Below, piece by piece: positions 42,863 through 52,540 of a DNA stretch of 64,000 nt. The notes beneath the pieces were generated by a model. It had not been told where the DNA came from, ran no database searches, and was given only the letters and a program-made list of their open reading frames with translations. Both the position numbers and the translations under genes were made by a program. Source of the stretch: Caulobacter sp. (GTDB lineage: Bacteria > Pseudomonadota > Alphaproteobacteria > Caulobacterales > Caulobacteraceae). The stretch spans positions 1-64,000 of the forward strand of contig JAUXTQ010000046.1 of the NCBI GenBank assembly GCA_030678995.1, given 5' to 3'. Positions within the stretch are counted from its first letter, which is position 1. Each line of letters starts with the position of its first letter.

Positions 42863-43024
42863 ATCCAAGCGCCGGGCGCCTCTATTCATTGTTTGGTGAA
42901 TAAAAACAGCCGTTTGCCGGCGCCCGGTTCCGCGTCACTCCCCCGGGGTGGCTAAACCCGGCGCGCTCGCGTACAAGCGCGCGCCTTCGCCTCCCGCCCG
43001 TCCGTTCCGTAAAAAAGTCGTCTC

Positions 43025-44860
43025 ATGTCCCTGCGAAATATCGCCATCATCGCTCACGTCGACCATGGCAAGACCACCCTGGTCGACCAACTGCTGGCCC
43101 AGTCCGGCGTGTTCCGCGCCAACGAGGCGCAGACCGAGCGCGCCATGGACTCCAACGACCAGGAGCGCGAGCGGGGCATCACCATCCTGGCCAAGTGCAC
43201 CAGCGTGCTGTGGCACGGCGAGGCGGGCGACACCCGCATCAACATCATCGACACCCCCGGCCACGCCGACTTCGGCGGCGAGGTGGAGCGGATCCTGGGC
43301 ATGGTGGACGGCTGCGTCCTGCTGGTCGACGCCGAGGAAGGCGTCATGCCGCAGACCAAGTTCGTGCTCGGCAAGGCGCTGAAGATGGGCCTCAAGCCCA
43401 TTGTCTGCCTCAACAAGGTCGACCGGCCGCACGCCGATCCCGACCGCGTCCTGAACGACGCCTTCGACCTGTTCGCCATCATGGGCGCCACGGACGAGCA
43501 GCTGGACTTCCCGCACATCTACGCCAGCGGCAAGCAGGGCTGGGCGACGATGGACATGAGCAAGCCCAACGACACCCTGGCCCCGCTGTTCGACCTGATC
43601 GTCAAGCATGTGCCCAGCCCCAAGGCGGAAGCCCGCAAGGAAGAGCCGTTCCAGATGCTGGCGGTGCTGATTGAGAGCGATCCGTTCCTCGGCCGCCTGC
43701 TGACCGGCCGCATCGAGGCCGGCAAGGCCGTCCCCGGCATGGCCATCAAGGCCCTGTCGCGCGACGGCAAGGAAATCGAGCGCGGTCGGATCACCAAGGT
43801 GCTGGCCTTCCGCGGCCTCAAGCGCCAGCCGATCGACGAGCCGACCGAGGCGGGCGACATCGTCGCCATCGCCGGCCTTTCCAAGGCCACCGTAGCGGAC
43901 ACCCTCTGCGCCATGGATCTGACCGAGGCCCTGCCCGCCCAGCCGATCGATCCGCCGACCATCTCCATGACCGTCTCGGTCAACGACAGCCCCCTGGCCG
44001 GCCGCGAGGGCGACAAGGTGCAGAGCCGCGTGATCCGCGACCGCCTGCTGAAGGAAGCCGAGAGCAACGTCGCCATCAAGGTCAGCGAGACCGCCGAGCG
44101 CGACGCCTATGAGGTCGCCGGCCGCGGCGAACTGCAGCTGGGCGTCTTGATCGAAAGCATGCGCCGCGAAGGCTTCGAGGTCTCCATCAGCCGTCCCCGC
44201 GTGGTCTTCCAGACCGACCCGGAAACCGGCGAGCGCCTCGAGCCGATGGAAGACATCCAGATCGACGTCGATGACGAGTTCAGCGGCATCGTCATCGAAA
44301 AGCTCAGCGCCCGTAAGGCAGAGCTGAAGGACATGGGCCCCTCCGGCGGCGGCAAGACCCGCCTGCAGCTGGTGGCGCCGTCCCGCTCGCTGATCGGCTA
44401 CCAGGGCGAGTTCCTCACCGACACCCGCGGCTCGGGCGTGCTCAACCGCGTGTTCAGCCACTACGAGCCCTACAAGGGCGCCATCGACCAGCAACGCAAG
44501 GGCGTCCTGATCTCCAACTCCGAGGGCGAGACCCAGGCCTTCGCCCTGTGGAACCTCGAGGACCGCGGCGTGATGTTCGTCGGCGGCGGCGAGAAGACCT
44601 ACCAGGGCATGATCATCGGCGAGAACGCCCGGTCCGACGACCTGGACGTCAACCCGATGAAGGCCAAGCAGCTGACCAACGTCCGCGCCAGCGGCAAGGA
44701 CGAAGCCATCCGCCTGACCCCCCCGCGCCGCCCGACCCTGGAACAGGCCATCGCCTACATCCAGGAAGACGAGCTGGTCGAGGTGACACCGAAGAACATC
44801 CGCCTGCGGAAGAAGGTGCTGAACCCCAGCTTCCGGAAGCGGCGCGTCAAGGACGAGTAG
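43025..44860 (+). CDS. typA: Translational GTPase TypA/BipA
   Basis: A 611-residue GTPase related to EF-G. G1 is AHVDHGKTT (residues 11-19), G2 RERGITI, G3 [10 protein letters not shown] and G4 [10 protein letters not shown]; domains II, III and V follow, and the C-terminal BipA-specific domain includes DERGVMF-like [19 protein letters not shown]. It binds ribosomes and supports assembly and stress or cold adaptation. Length is normal. A type C palindrome pair begins 18 bases after the stop. Confidence 0.96.
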   Translation: MSLRNIAIIAHVDHGKTTLVDQLLAQSGVFRANEAQTERAMDSNDQERERGITILAKCTSVLWHGEAGDTRINIIDTPGHADFGGEVERILGMVDGCVLLVDAEEGVMPQTKFVLGKALKMGLKPIVCLNKVDRPHADPDRVLNDAFDLFAIMGATDEQLDFPHIYASGKQGWATMDMSKPNDTLAPLFDLIVKHVPSPKAEARKEEPFQMLAVLIESDPFLGRLLTGRIEAGKAVPGMAIKALSRDGKEIERGRITKVLAFRGLKRQPIDEPTEAGDIVAIAGLSKATVADTLCAMDLTEALPAQPIDPPTISMTVSVNDSPLAGREGDKVQSRVIRDRLLKEAESNVAIKVSETAERDAYEVAGRGELQLGVLIESMRREGFEVSISRPRVVFQTDPETGERLEPMEDIQIDVDDEFSGIVIEKLSARKAELKDMGPSGGGKTRLQLVAPSRSLIGYQGEFLTDTRGSGVLNRVFSHYEPYKGAIDQQRKGVLISNSEGETQAFALWNLEDRGVMFVGGGEKTYQGMIIGENARSDDLDVNPMKAKQLTNVRASGKDEAIRLTPPRRPTLEQAIAYIQEDELVEVTPKNIRLRKKVLNPSFRKRRVKDE

Positions 44861-44877
44861 GCTTTTCCGGACACAGG

Positions 44878-44959
44878 GAAATGAGGGGACAGGATACTCA
44901 TTTCCGTCGCGAGTGACCCTTTCGAACCCTGGAAATGAGTATCCCGTCCCCTCATTTCC
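44878..44959. repeat. GGGACAGGATACTCATTTCC inverted pair (type C), copy 2
   Basis: GGAAATGAGGGGACAGGATA CTCATTTCC and its inverse GGAAATGAGTATCCCGTCCC CTCATTTCC, around a 25-base centre. Same arms as 3942-4019 with one mismatch (CCTGTCCCC/CCCGTCCCC). It stands between typA and the helicase gene, which are both on the plus strand. Confidence 0.87.
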
Positions 44960-45049
44960 AGCGCATTTTTAGACTGTCAGAGACGCCGATAGGCCCTGCG
45001 CGCAGCGTACGGGCGGCAGGGGCGTTCCGCACAGTAGCAGGACTGACCC

Positions 45050-47326
45050 ATGACCACCTTCCCCCCCGTGAACGCCGCGATCGATCGCGCCCTGGCCGAC
45101 CAGGGCTATCTTGAGCCGACCCCCGTCCAGCTGGCCGTGCTGGAAGCCGAAGCCGAAGGGCGCGACCTGCTGGTCTCGGCCCAGACCGGATCGGGCAAGA
45201 CCGTCGCCTTCGGCATGGCCATGGCCCCGACGCTGCTGGGCGAGGCCGAGCGGTTCGGCGAGTACGGCGCGCCGCTGGCCCTGATCATCGCCCCGACCCG
45301 CGAGCTGGCCCTGCAGGTCAGCCGCGAGCTGACCTGGCTGTACGCCCGCACCGGCGCGATCGTGGTCTCCTGCGTCGGCGGCATGGACGCCCGCAGCGAG
45401 CAACGCACGCTGAACCGCGGCTGCCACATCGTCGTCGGCACCCCCGGCCGCCTGCGCGACCACCTTGAGCGCGGTCACCTCGACCTGTCGTCGCTGAAGG
45501 TCGCCGTGCTCGACGAAGCCGACGAGATGCTCGACCTGGGCTTCCGCGAGGACCTGGAGTTCATCCTCGAGGCGACGCCGGCCGAGCGCCGCACCCTGCT
45601 GTTCTCGGCGACCATCGCCAAGGACATCGCGACCCTGGCCAAGACCTTCCAGCGCGACGCGGTGCGCATCGACACCACCACCCGCAACGAACCGCACGGC
45701 GACATCGAGTACCGGGCCATCCGCATCGCGCCCAACGAGATCGAGCATGCGGTGGTCAATGTGCTGCGCCACTTCGACGCCGGCGGGGCGCTGGTGTTCT
45801 GCGCCACGCGCGACGCCGTGCGCCACCTGCACTCCAGCCTGCGCGAGCGCGGCTTCGAGGTGGTCGGCCTGTCGGGCGAGATGGGTCAGCGGGAGCGCAA
45901 CGACGCCCTGCAAAGCCTGCGCGACCGTCGCGCCCGCGTCTGCGTCGCCACCGACGTGGCCGCCCGGGGTCTGGACCTGCCAGACCTGGGCCTGGTGATC
46001 CACGCCGACCTGCCGGTCAACAAGGCCGCCCTGCTGCACCGGTCGGGCCGCACGGGCCGCGCCGGCAAGAAGGGCGTCTCCGTCCTGCTGGTGCCCTACA
46101 CCCGCCGCCGCAAGGCCGAGATGCTGATCGGCAACGCCGGGGTCGAGGCCGTCTGGAGCGGTCCGCCGAGCGCCGAAGAGATCCGCGCCGGCGACACGGT
46201 GCGCATGCTCAACGACCCGACCCTGACCGAGGCGCCGTCGGACGAGGACCTGACCCTCGCCCGCACCCTGATGGAGGGCAAGTCGGCCGAGGAGATCGCC
46301 ACCGCCCTGGTGCGGATGTACCGCGCCCGCCTGCCGGAACCGGAAGACCTGTATGACGGCGGCGACCGGGGCGCCGGCCGGCCCGAGCGCGCGCCCCGCG
46401 AGTTCGACGACGGCGGCGAGCGTGGCGCCCGCGACCATGGCGAGTTCGCCGACGCCTCCTGGTTCCGCCTGTCGATCGGTCGCAGCAAGAACGCCGATCC
46501 CAAGTGGATCCTGCCGCTGATCTGCCGCCTGGGCCACGTGACCAAGAAGGACATCGGCCAGATCCGCATCTTCGACAGCGAAACCAAGTTCCAGATTTCC
46601 GAGGAGATGAGCCCGCGCTTCGCCGAGGCGATCAAGGCGACGGCGGCCGAGGACATCAAGGTCACGCCCTCGACCATGCCGACGTCGAAGGACTTCGGTC
46701 CGAAGAAGCGCATGGACTTCGGCGACCGTCCGGATCGCGGACCTCGCCCGGAACGCGCCGAGCGCCCCGCCCGTCCCGAGTGGAAGGATCGCCCCGAGAA
46801 ACCCGCCTACGCCGAGCGGGCGCCCCGTTCCGAGCCCGCGTTCAAGGCCGAGCCGCCGGTTCGCGAGGCCGCCCCCTATGTGAAGCCCCGCGTCGCCCGC
46901 GAGGACCGGCCGGCGCCTGCCGCCAAGCCCAAGCGCGCGTACGACCGCCCCCGTGACGCCGCCGCGCCCTACCGTCCCGAAGCCCAGCCGGAGCGCGCGC
47001 CCTTCAAGAAGCCCCGCGCCAGCGACGCCAAGGGGCCGCGCGAGTCCGTGCCCTATGTGGCCCCGGGCGCGGCGGCCGAGCGCCCCGCCTTCAAGAAGAA
47101 GCGCGATTTCCAGGGCGGCCCGCGCAGCGACGGCTTCAAGCCTGCCGGTGACGCCTCCGGCCGCGGCGCGTTCAAGCCTGGCGGCGACTTCAAGGGTCCC
47201 AAGGCCGGGGCCAAGCCCTACAAGCCGGCCGGCGACAAGCCGTTCAAGGCCGCCGGGGACAAGCCCTTCAAAGGCCCCAAGCGCCCCTTCAAGCCCAAGA
47301 GCAAGGGCAACGACTGGCGGCCGTAG
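45050..47326 (+). CDS. DEAD-box RNA helicase with DbpA RNA-binding domain and long basic tail
   Basis: A 758-residue protein. The helicase core has the Q motif region, SAQTGSGKT (motif I), PTRELALQ (Ia), VLDEADEMLDLG (II), LLFSATIAKD (III), CVATDVAARGLDLPD (V) and HRSGRTGRAGKKG (VI). A DbpA-type RNA-binding domain (WFRLSIGRSKNADPKWILPL) spans about 475-545. The final ~200 residues are rich in Pro, Lys, Arg and Asp, with loose repeats around GDKPFKAA and KPAG. It probably acts in ribosome assembly or RNA decay, as for CshA/DbpA-like helicases. ATP hydrolysis motifs are all intact. Confidence 0.93.
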   Translation: MTTFPPVNAAIDRALADQGYLEPTPVQLAVLEAEAEGRDLLVSAQTGSGKTVAFGMAMAPTLLGEAERFGEYGAPLALIIAPTRELALQVSRELTWLYARTGAIVVSCVGGMDARSEQRTLNRGCHIVVGTPGRLRDHLERGHLDLSSLKVAVLDEADEMLDLGFREDLEFILEATPAERRTLLFSATIAKDIATLAKTFQRDAVRIDTTTRNEPHGDIEYRAIRIAPNEIEHAVVNVLRHFDAGGALVFCATRDAVRHLHSSLRERGFEVVGLSGEMGQRERNDALQSLRDRRARVCVATDVAARGLDLPDLGLVIHADLPVNKAALLHRSGRTGRAGKKGVSVLLVPYTRRRKAEMLIGNAGVEAVWSGPPSAEEIRAGDTVRMLNDPTLTEAPSDEDLTLARTLMEGKSAEEIATALVRMYRARLPEPEDLYDGGDRGAGRPERAPREFDDGGERGARDHGEFADASWFRLSIGRSKNADPKWILPLICRLGHVTKKDIGQIRIFDSETKFQISEEMSPRFAEAIKATAAEDIKVTPSTMPTSKDFGPKKRMDFGDRPDRGPRPERAERPARPEWKDRPEKPAYAERAPRSEPAFKAEPPVREAAPYVKPRVAREDRPAPAAKPKRAYDRPRDAAAPYRPEAQPERAPFKKPRASDAKGPRESVPYVAPGAAAERPAFKKKRDFQGGPRSDGFKPAGDASGRGAFKPGGDFKGPKAGAKPYKPAGDKPFKAAGDKPFKGPKRPFKPKSKGNDWRP

Positions 47327-47334
47327 GCGAGCGC

Positions 47335-47420
47335 GGGGACATGCACTTCAGTGCGTGTCCCCTGCCAGCCGGTTCAGAACCCTTCGGAAGAAGGGGACAC
47401 GCACTGAAGTGCATGTCCCC
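47335..47420. repeat. Paired GGGACA palindromes (type A)
   Basis: GGGGACATGCACTTCAGTGC GTGTCCCC (47335-47362) and GGGGACACGCACTGAAGTGC ATGTCCCC (47393-47420). Each is a hairpin, and the pair is inverted. It begins eight bases after the helicase stop and lies between convergent genes. Confidence 0.87.
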
Positions 47421-47423
47421 GCG

Positions 47424-47801
47424 CTAGGACAACGTCACATACAGCTCCGACTCGATCACCCACTGGCCGGTGACCTTGCGCCAGGCGGCGAGGTAGGTCC
47501 CGGTCAGGGTGGGGGCGTCCCGCCAGGTCGCGATCCAGCGGCCCGCCTCGGCCGCGCGGGCGCCGTCCTGGTCCAGGTCCACCGACGCGGTGGTCCGCTC
47601 ATAGGTCACGAACGCCGGGTCGGCGAACTGCGCGGCGAAGGCCTCGAGCACGGCCGATGCGCCGGCGATGACGGTCCCGTCGCCGGTGATCAGGGTGATC
47701 TCGGGGTGCAGAAAAGGCCTTAGCCGCCCCGCGTCATGGGCGGCGATCAGGCGGTTGGTCAGTTTGCGGCGAGCGCGGACAGCGTCAGCGGCTGAGGTCA
47801 T
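47424..47801 (-). CDS. SnoaL/DUF4440-like protein
   Basis: A 125-residue protein of the NTF2-like fold: NRLIAAHDAGRLRPFLHPEI TLITGDGTVIAGASAVLEAF (active-site pocket strand), RTTASVDLDQDG and GTYLAAWRKVTGQWVIESEL YVTL. It is soluble and single-domain. Function cannot be told from sequence: family members include steroid isomerase-like enzymes and regulatory proteins. Confidence 0.75.
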   Translation of the reverse strand: MTSAADAVRARRKLTNRLIAAHDAGRLRPFLHPEITLITGDGTVIAGASAVLEAFAAQFADPAFVTYERTTASVDLDQDGARAAEAGRWIATWRDAPTLTGTYLAAWRKVTGQWVIESELYVTLS

Positions 47802-47826
47802 GCCTGGGCCGCTGTCACAGCCGGGT

Positions 47827-48201
47827 CTAGCGTCGCTTGGCTTCGCGCTTGGCGCGGGCTTCGGCCTTGGCGTCGGCCTTGCGGGCCTTGCGCTCTTCGC
47901 GCTTGAGGGCCAGCTGGGCGTCTTCGTCGTTCAGCAGCGCCAGGCGGCGCTCTTCAGCGGCGGCGGCTTCGGCGGCCTTCTTGGCCTCGGCCTTGGCTTC
48001 AGCGGCCTTTTTCGCCTCTTCCTTGGCCAGCTCGCGGGCGGCCCGGGCCGCCTCACGTTCGGCGGCGAGGCGGGTTTCGCGACCGACGAAATTGGGGTCG
48101 ACGACGGCCGGCTTGGGCTTGAATTTGGCCAGCATGGCCTTCTTGGCTTCGGCGGCCGCCTGTTGGCGTTCGGCGAAGGTCGGCTGTTTCAGGAGACTCA
48201 T
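47827..48201 (-). CDS. DUF6481 family protein, Ala/Lys-rich
   Basis: A 124-residue charged helical protein. The N-terminus SLLKQPTFAERQQAAAEAKK AMLAKFKPKP matches DUF6481, followed by a long Ala/Glu/Lys coiled-coil (RELAKEEAKKAAEAKAEAKK) and a basic end (AKAEARAKREAKRR). Function unknown; AGGAGAC near the start is part of the coding strand of the divergent side. No membrane segment. Confidence 0.72.
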   Translation of the reverse strand: MSLLKQPTFAERQQAAAEAKKAMLAKFKPKPAVVDPNFVGRETRLAAEREAARAARELAKEEAKKAAEAKAEAKKAAEAAAAEERRLALLNDEDAQLALKREERKARKADAKAEARAKREAKRR

Positions 48202-48321
48202 AAGATCTTTCAACGATTGCAGTGGGCGCTTCAAAGCGAGTTTTCGCCTTGGAGGCAACCAGTTTTCGAGTGATGGCCGGCTGGTGTGGTAGAACAACCG
48301 CACCCCAAACCGGAGGTTCCC

Positions 48322-48714
48322 ATGACGCCCGCGCCGATCCAGCAATGGCACGCCTATCTCGAAACCCTCGACGCGGGCGCGCTCAAGGCCCTGCTGGCGG
48401 AGGACGTGGTCTTCGAATCGCCGGTGGTCCACACGCCCCAGGCGGGCCGGCCGATCACCATGAAATATCTGCTGGGCGCGGCGGCGGTGCTGAACAACCC
48501 CTCGTTCCACTACGAGAACGAATGGTTCTCCGAGCGCTCGGCGGTGCTGGAGTTCGTCACCGAGATCGACGGCATCAAGATCAACGGCGTGGACATCATC
48601 CACTGGAACGACGCGGGCCAGATCACCCGCTTCAAGGTCATGGTCCGCCCGTTGAAGGCCATCAACCTGCTGCACCAGCAGATGGGCGCGATGCTGGCCA
48701 GCATGGCGGGCTAA
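48322..48714 (+). CDS. NTF2-like (SnoaL) protein
   Basis: A 130-residue single-domain protein starting MTPAPIQQWHAYLETLDAGA. CCGGAGG lies six bases before the ATG. Core pattern: LKALLAEDVVFESPVVHTPQ, FHYENEWFSERSAVLEFVTE IDGIKINGVDIIHWND, then an aromatic strand. Its stop overlaps the stop of the convergent GNAT gene. Confidence 0.78.
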   Translation: MTPAPIQQWHAYLETLDAGALKALLAEDVVFESPVVHTPQAGRPITMKYLLGAAAVLNNPSFHYENEWFSERSAVLEFVTEIDGIKINGVDIIHWNDAGQITRFKVMVRPLKAINLLHQQMGAMLASMAG

Positions 48715-49166
48715 AGCGGCAGCGCCATCCACACGTCGCACCGGGCATAGGGCGTCTCCTGGCGGGGCAGGTCGGCGAAGCCCATGGCGCGGTAGAGGCT
48801 GAGCGCCGGCGCAAGGGCGCTGTTGGTTTCCAGATAGAGCCGCGACGCGCCGAGCGCCCTGGCCCGGTCGATACAGGCCTGCATCAACGCGCGGCCGAGG
48901 CCCGAGCCCCGCGCCGCCTCGCTGACGGTCATCTTGATCACCTCGAAGCCGCCGCCGGGCATGGCCTTGAGGCCCACGCAGCCGATCGGCTCCCCGGCGT
49001 CGGTCTCGGCCATGAAGATGTGGCCGCCGGGATCGATCACCTTGCCCCGCGGATCGCCCAGCACCTCGGCGTCCGCCGGCTCGATGGCGAAGTGTTTGCT
49101 GATCCAGGCCTCGTTGAGGGATTTCCAGGCCGAGGCATGCCGGGGTTCGAAATCGACGATGCGCAT
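48711..49166 (-). CDS. GNAT family N-acetyltransferase
   Basis: A 151-residue acetyltransferase. FEPRHASAWKSLNEAWISKH at the N-terminus, IKMTVSEAARGSGLGRALMQ (acetyl-CoA pyrophosphate loop, R-G-x-G-x-G/A motif here RGSGLG) and LYLETNSALAPALSLYRAMG F. Similar to YjgM/ArsN-like enzymes with a small amine or antibiotic substrate, not determined. Divergent from the aminotransferase gene. Confidence 0.82.
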   Translation of the reverse strand: MRIVDFEPRHASAWKSLNEAWISKHFAIEPADAEVLGDPRGKVIDPGGHIFMAETDAGEPIGCVGLKAMPGGGFEVIKMTVSEAARGSGLGRALMQACIDRARALGASRLYLETNSALAPALSLYRAMGFADLPRQETPYARCDVWMALPL

Positions 49167-49211
49167 GGCATGAGTTTGGTGAGCGCGAAGCGAGCGCGCA
49201 AGGAGATCCCC

Positions 49212-50378
49212 TTGGTCCATCCCGTCTATGCCAATCTGCCGACGACCATCTTCGAGGCGATGAGCGGTCTCGCCCGCGAGACCGGGGCGATCAACCTGGG
49301 TCAGGGCTTCCCTGACGAGCCTGGCCCGGAGGCCGTGCGGCGCAAGGCGGCCGAGGAGACGGTTCACGGCTACAATCAGTATCCGCCGATGCGCGGCCTG
49401 CCGGGCCTGCGCCAAGCCGTGGCCGCCCACTACGCCCGCTTCCAGGGCCTGGACCTGGACTGGGAGACGGAGGTCACCGTCACCTCCGGCGCCACCGAGG
49501 CCCTGGCGGCGGCCTTCCTCAGCCTGATCTCGCCAGGCGACGAGGTGGTGCTGTTCCAACCGCTCTACGACGCCTACACGCCGATGGTCCGCCGCGCCGG
49601 GGGCGTGCCGCGCCTGGCCCGGCTGGAGCCTCCCCACTGGCGCATCACCCGCGAGATGCTGGAGGCGGCCTTCACCCCGAACACGCGGATGGTGGTGCTG
49701 AACAACCCGGTAAACCCGGCGGCGGTGATCTTCCCCGACGAGGACCTGGCCCTGCTGGCGGCGTTCTGCGTGGCCCATGACGTTCTCGCCGTCTGCGACG
49801 AGGTCTGGGAGCAGATCGCCTTCGACGGCCGGGTGTTCAAGCCGCTGATGGCCTTCCCCGGCATGCGCGAGCGTACGGTGAAGATCGGCTCGGCGGGCAA
49901 GATGTTCGCCCTGACTGGCTGGAAGGTCGGCTTCCTCTGCGCGGCGCCGGCCCTGACCAGGGGGCTGGCCGGCGCGCACCAGTTCCTGACCTTCACTACC
50001 CCGCCCAACCTGCAGGCCGCCGTGGCTTGGGGGCTGGAGAACTGTCCGGACTGGTTCGCGGCCATGCCCGGCGAGTTGCAGCGCTCGCGGGACCGGCTGG
50101 CGGCGGGCCTTGCGCGGGAGGGGTTCAAGGTCCTGCCGGCGGCGGGGACCTATTTCCTGAATGTCGATCTGGCGGCGTCAGGGGTGAGCGAGGCCGACCG
50201 CGACTTCTGTCTGCGGGCGGTCAGGGAGCACGGCGTGGCCGCCATCCCCGTCTCCGCCTTCTACGAACAGGACGCCCCGACCCACATCATCCGCCTCTGC
50301 TTCGCCAAGCGGGACGAGACGCTGGATGCCGGGATCGAACGGCTGGCGGCGGCGCGGGCGGCGGTGATCGGCGCTTGA
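49212..50378 (+). CDS. Class I/II PLP-dependent aminotransferase
   Basis: A 388-residue enzyme. INLGQGFPDEPGPEAV and YNQYPPMRGLPGLRQAVAAH are typical of the KAT/YbdL-like methionine or kynurenine aminotransferase group; NNPVNPAAVIFPDEDL binds PLP and SAGKMFALTGWKVGF holds the catalytic Lys. A TTG at 49212 with AAGGAG six bases before it is the preferred start; an ATG at 49170 with no ribosome site is the alternative. Confidence 0.88.
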   Translation: MVHPVYANLPTTIFEAMSGLARETGAINLGQGFPDEPGPEAVRRKAAEETVHGYNQYPPMRGLPGLRQAVAAHYARFQGLDLDWETEVTVTSGATEALAAAFLSLISPGDEVVLFQPLYDAYTPMVRRAGGVPRLARLEPPHWRITREMLEAAFTPNTRMVVLNNPVNPAAVIFPDEDLALLAAFCVAHDVLAVCDEVWEQIAFDGRVFKPLMAFPGMRERTVKIGSAGKMFALTGWKVGFLCAAPALTRGLAGAHQFLTFTTPPNLQAAVAWGLENCPDWFAAMPGELQRSRDRLAAGLAREGFKVLPAAGTYFLNVDLAASGVSEADRDFCLRAVREHGVAAIPVSAFYEQDAPTHIIRLCFAKRDETLDAGIERLAAARAAVIGA

Positions 50379-50482
50379 GGGGACTGCCTTTCCTGTCCCT
50401 TGGGACTGGATAGGCTGTCCCCGTCAGCGCAGGCTTCGGGGACAGGAAATCGTGTCCCGAGGGACACGAAATCCAGTCCCCT
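50379..50482. repeat. GGGACT/GGGACA inverted elements (type D)
   Basis: Outer arms GGGGACTG ... CAGTCCCC, inner GACAGGAAATCGTGTCCC and GGGACACGAAATCCAGTCCC. At least four GGGAC/GTCCC feet are interlaced. It lies between the convergent aminotransferase and SDR genes. Confidence 0.75.
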
Positions 50483-50488
50483 GAACAA

Positions 50489-51265
50489 TCAGGCCGTCGC
50501 GCCGCCGTCGACCACCATGGCCTGGCCGGTCATGAAGGTCCCCGCCGCCGAGGCCAGGAACACCGCCGCGCCGGCGATCTCGTCCGGGTCGCCGATGCGG
50601 CGCAGCGGCACCGTCTCGGTCGAGCGCTTGAGGGTCTCGGGATTGTCCCACAGGGCCTTGGCGAAGTCGGTCTTGATCAGGCCCGGCGCGATGCAGTTCA
50701 CCCGGATGCCGTAGGGGCCGTACTCGTGGGCCAGGTTGCGGGCCAGCTGGAAGTCGGCCGCCTTGGAGATGTTGTAGGCCCCGATCACCGTGTTGCCGCG
50801 CAGGCCGCCGATCGAGGAGACGATGATCACCGCGCCGTCCTTCCGCTCTTTCATCTCCGGCACGACCATGCTGATCAGCCAGTTGTTGGAGATGATGTTG
50901 TTGTCGAGGATCTTGCGGAACTGGTCGTCGGCGATGCCGGCCATCGGGCCGTAGTAGGGGTTGGAGGCGGCGTTGCAGACCACGATATCGACCTTGCCGA
51001 AGGCAGCCTTGGTCTCGTCCACCAGCCGCTGCAGGTCTTCCTTGGAGGAAATGTTGGCGGGGACGGCGATGGCCGTGCCGTCACCATACTTTGCGTTGAT
51101 CTCGGCGGCGACTTCCTCGCAGGGGCCGGCCTTGCGGGAGGAGATGGTCACCTTGGCGCCGTGCTGGGCCATGCGCTCGGCGATGGCCTTGCCGATGCCG
51201 CGCGAGCTGCCGGTGATGACCGCGACCTTGCCGGTCAGATCGAAAAGCGTGCCTTCGGCAGCCAT
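50489..51265 (-). CDS. SDR family oxidoreductase
   Basis: A 258-residue enzyme. VAVITGSSRGIGKAIAERMA is the glycine-rich nucleotide loop, CNAASNPYYGPMAGIADDQF the NNAG-like segment, and YNISKAADFQLARNLAHEYG the YxxxK catalytic motif with Ser (IIVSSIGGLRG). The C-terminus GSAAGTFMTGQAMVVDGGAT (here LASAAGTFMTGQAMVVDGGA) is typical of fabG-like dehydrogenases. Substrate unknown. Confidence 0.88.
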   Translation of the reverse strand: MAAEGTLFDLTGKVAVITGSSRGIGKAIAERMAQHGAKVTISSRKAGPCEEVAAEINAKYGDGTAIAVPANISSKEDLQRLVDETKAAFGKVDIVVCNAASNPYYGPMAGIADDQFRKILDNNIISNNWLISMVVPEMKERKDGAVIIVSSIGGLRGNTVIGAYNISKAADFQLARNLAHEYGPYGIRVNCIAPGLIKTDFAKALWDNPETLKRSTETVPLRRIGDPDEIAGAAVFLASAAGTFMTGQAMVVDGGATA

Positions 51266-51329
51266 GACGTCTCTCCCTTAAACGCTTGTTTGAAGTTGGC
51301 TTGCAACGTGGCGGCAAGCCGACCCAGCG

Positions 51330-52475
51330 TCAAGCACGCAGGGCGGCCCCCAAGGCCAGCAGAGGCTCTCTCTGAACCTCAGGAATTGTTGCGTCGGCGC
51401 GCGGGCCGACGTTGATCAGCAGGTTGCCGCCCCCCGCCGTCACCTCGCGGTAGAGGTCCAGCAGCTGCGGACCGGTCATGTAGTCGTCGGTCGCCTCGGC
51501 CGCGTTGTAGCCGAAGGCGAGGCCCAGCCCCCGGGTGGACTCCCACTTGCCCTTGCCGTGCATGTGCTCGCCACTGGTGTATTCGACGGTGCGGAAGTCG
51601 CAATGCGGCGGCGTGGAGGTGCTGCCCCCATGCACGCCGACCTCGGCGATGCGCGCCTTCACCACGGCGTTGAACGCGGCGCAGTTGGCCGGATCCCGCA
51701 GGCTCTCGAACAGCGGCTTCGACGCCATCCAGCGATCATTGATCACCCCGTCAGGCACAACCGAATAGTAGTGGGCGAACAGGCCGGGCAGGTCCTCGAC
51801 GTTCGGCCAGGCGATGTCATTCCACAGGACCGAAGGGCGGTAGCGGTCGATCAGCTCGCGGGCCTGGGCCAGGGCATAGGCGCTGTAGGCCTCGTCCGTG
51901 GGGACGCAGGCGAACATCTCGCCCATGTTGCGGATCAGGCTGGACCGGAACGTCCAGTCCAGGCCGCCGGAGTAGTAGAGCCCGTAGCGCATGCCGCGGG
52001 CCCGGACCGCCTCTCCCAGTTCGCCGACGAAATCGCGCTTCGAATGCCAGCCGGGGCGGTTGGGATTGTCGACCCCCGTCGGCCAGAGGCAGAAGCCGTC
52101 ATGGTGCTTGGTCACAAACACCACGTATTTCGCCCCCGCGGCCTGAAACAGGTCCGCCCAGGCCTCGGCGTCGAAGGCCGCGGCGGCGGCCTCGAAGGGT
52201 TCGCGGAAGGCGGCATAGGGGGCGTCGCCCCACCGTTCCCGGTGGTAAGCGCGGGTCGGACTGTCGGGATCGCGCAGGGCGTTGTCATACCACTCCGCGT
52301 AAGGTCCCAGGACAAAGGCCCGGTCATAGTCGGAGACGAACAGGTCGGTAATCGAGCGCCCGGCCGGCGCGAAGGCGGGAACCGCGGCCATGCCCCAGTG
52401 AATGAAGATTCCGAGCTGCGGCTCGGCGTACCAGTCAGGGACGGGCCGTCCCGCGAAGGTGCTGAAGTCCGCCAT
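51330..52475 (-). CDS. Alpha-L-fucosidase (GH29)
   Basis: A 381-residue glycoside hydrolase. QLGIFIHWGMAAVPAF at the N-terminus, FVTKHHDGFCLWPT, MRYGLYYSGGLDW and YRPSVLWNDIAWPN with the nucleophile Asp match GH29 enzymes, which hydrolyse terminal alpha-L-fucose. There is no signal peptide, so it is probably cytoplasmic. It is smaller than multi-domain fucosidases and lacks a C-terminal beta domain. Stands alone. Confidence 0.85.
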   Translation of the reverse strand: MADFSTFAGRPVPDWYAEPQLGIFIHWGMAAVPAFAPAGRSITDLFVSDYDRAFVLGPYAEWYDNALRDPDSPTRAYHRERWGDAPYAAFREPFEAAAAAFDAEAWADLFQAAGAKYVVFVTKHHDGFCLWPTGVDNPNRPGWHSKRDFVGELGEAVRARGMRYGLYYSGGLDWTFRSSLIRNMGEMFACVPTDEAYSAYALAQARELIDRYRPSVLWNDIAWPNVEDLPGLFAHYYSVVPDGVINDRWMASKPLFESLRDPANCAAFNAVVKARIAEVGVHGGSTSTPPHCDFRTVEYTSGEHMHGKGKWESTRGLGLAFGYNAAEATDDYMTGPQLLDLYREVTAGGGNLLINVGPRADATIPEVQREPLLALGAALRA

Positions 52476-52540
52476 GTCTCTCCCCGGCCGGCCGTATCCG
52501 CAGCAAGGGTCTCGCGGCCTCCCCTAGGGAAGGCAACGTC

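Noticed and set aside
42518..42889. Minus-strand frame crossing the sRNA candidate and terminator
   Set aside because: It reads through the terminator hairpin and a repeat; low-quality protein sequence. The region is better explained as RNA and control sites.
48222..49169. 5' extension of the aminotransferase frame
   Set aside because: The 316 codons before ATG 49170 are antisense or out of frame to the NTF2-like and GNAT genes; not part of the enzyme.
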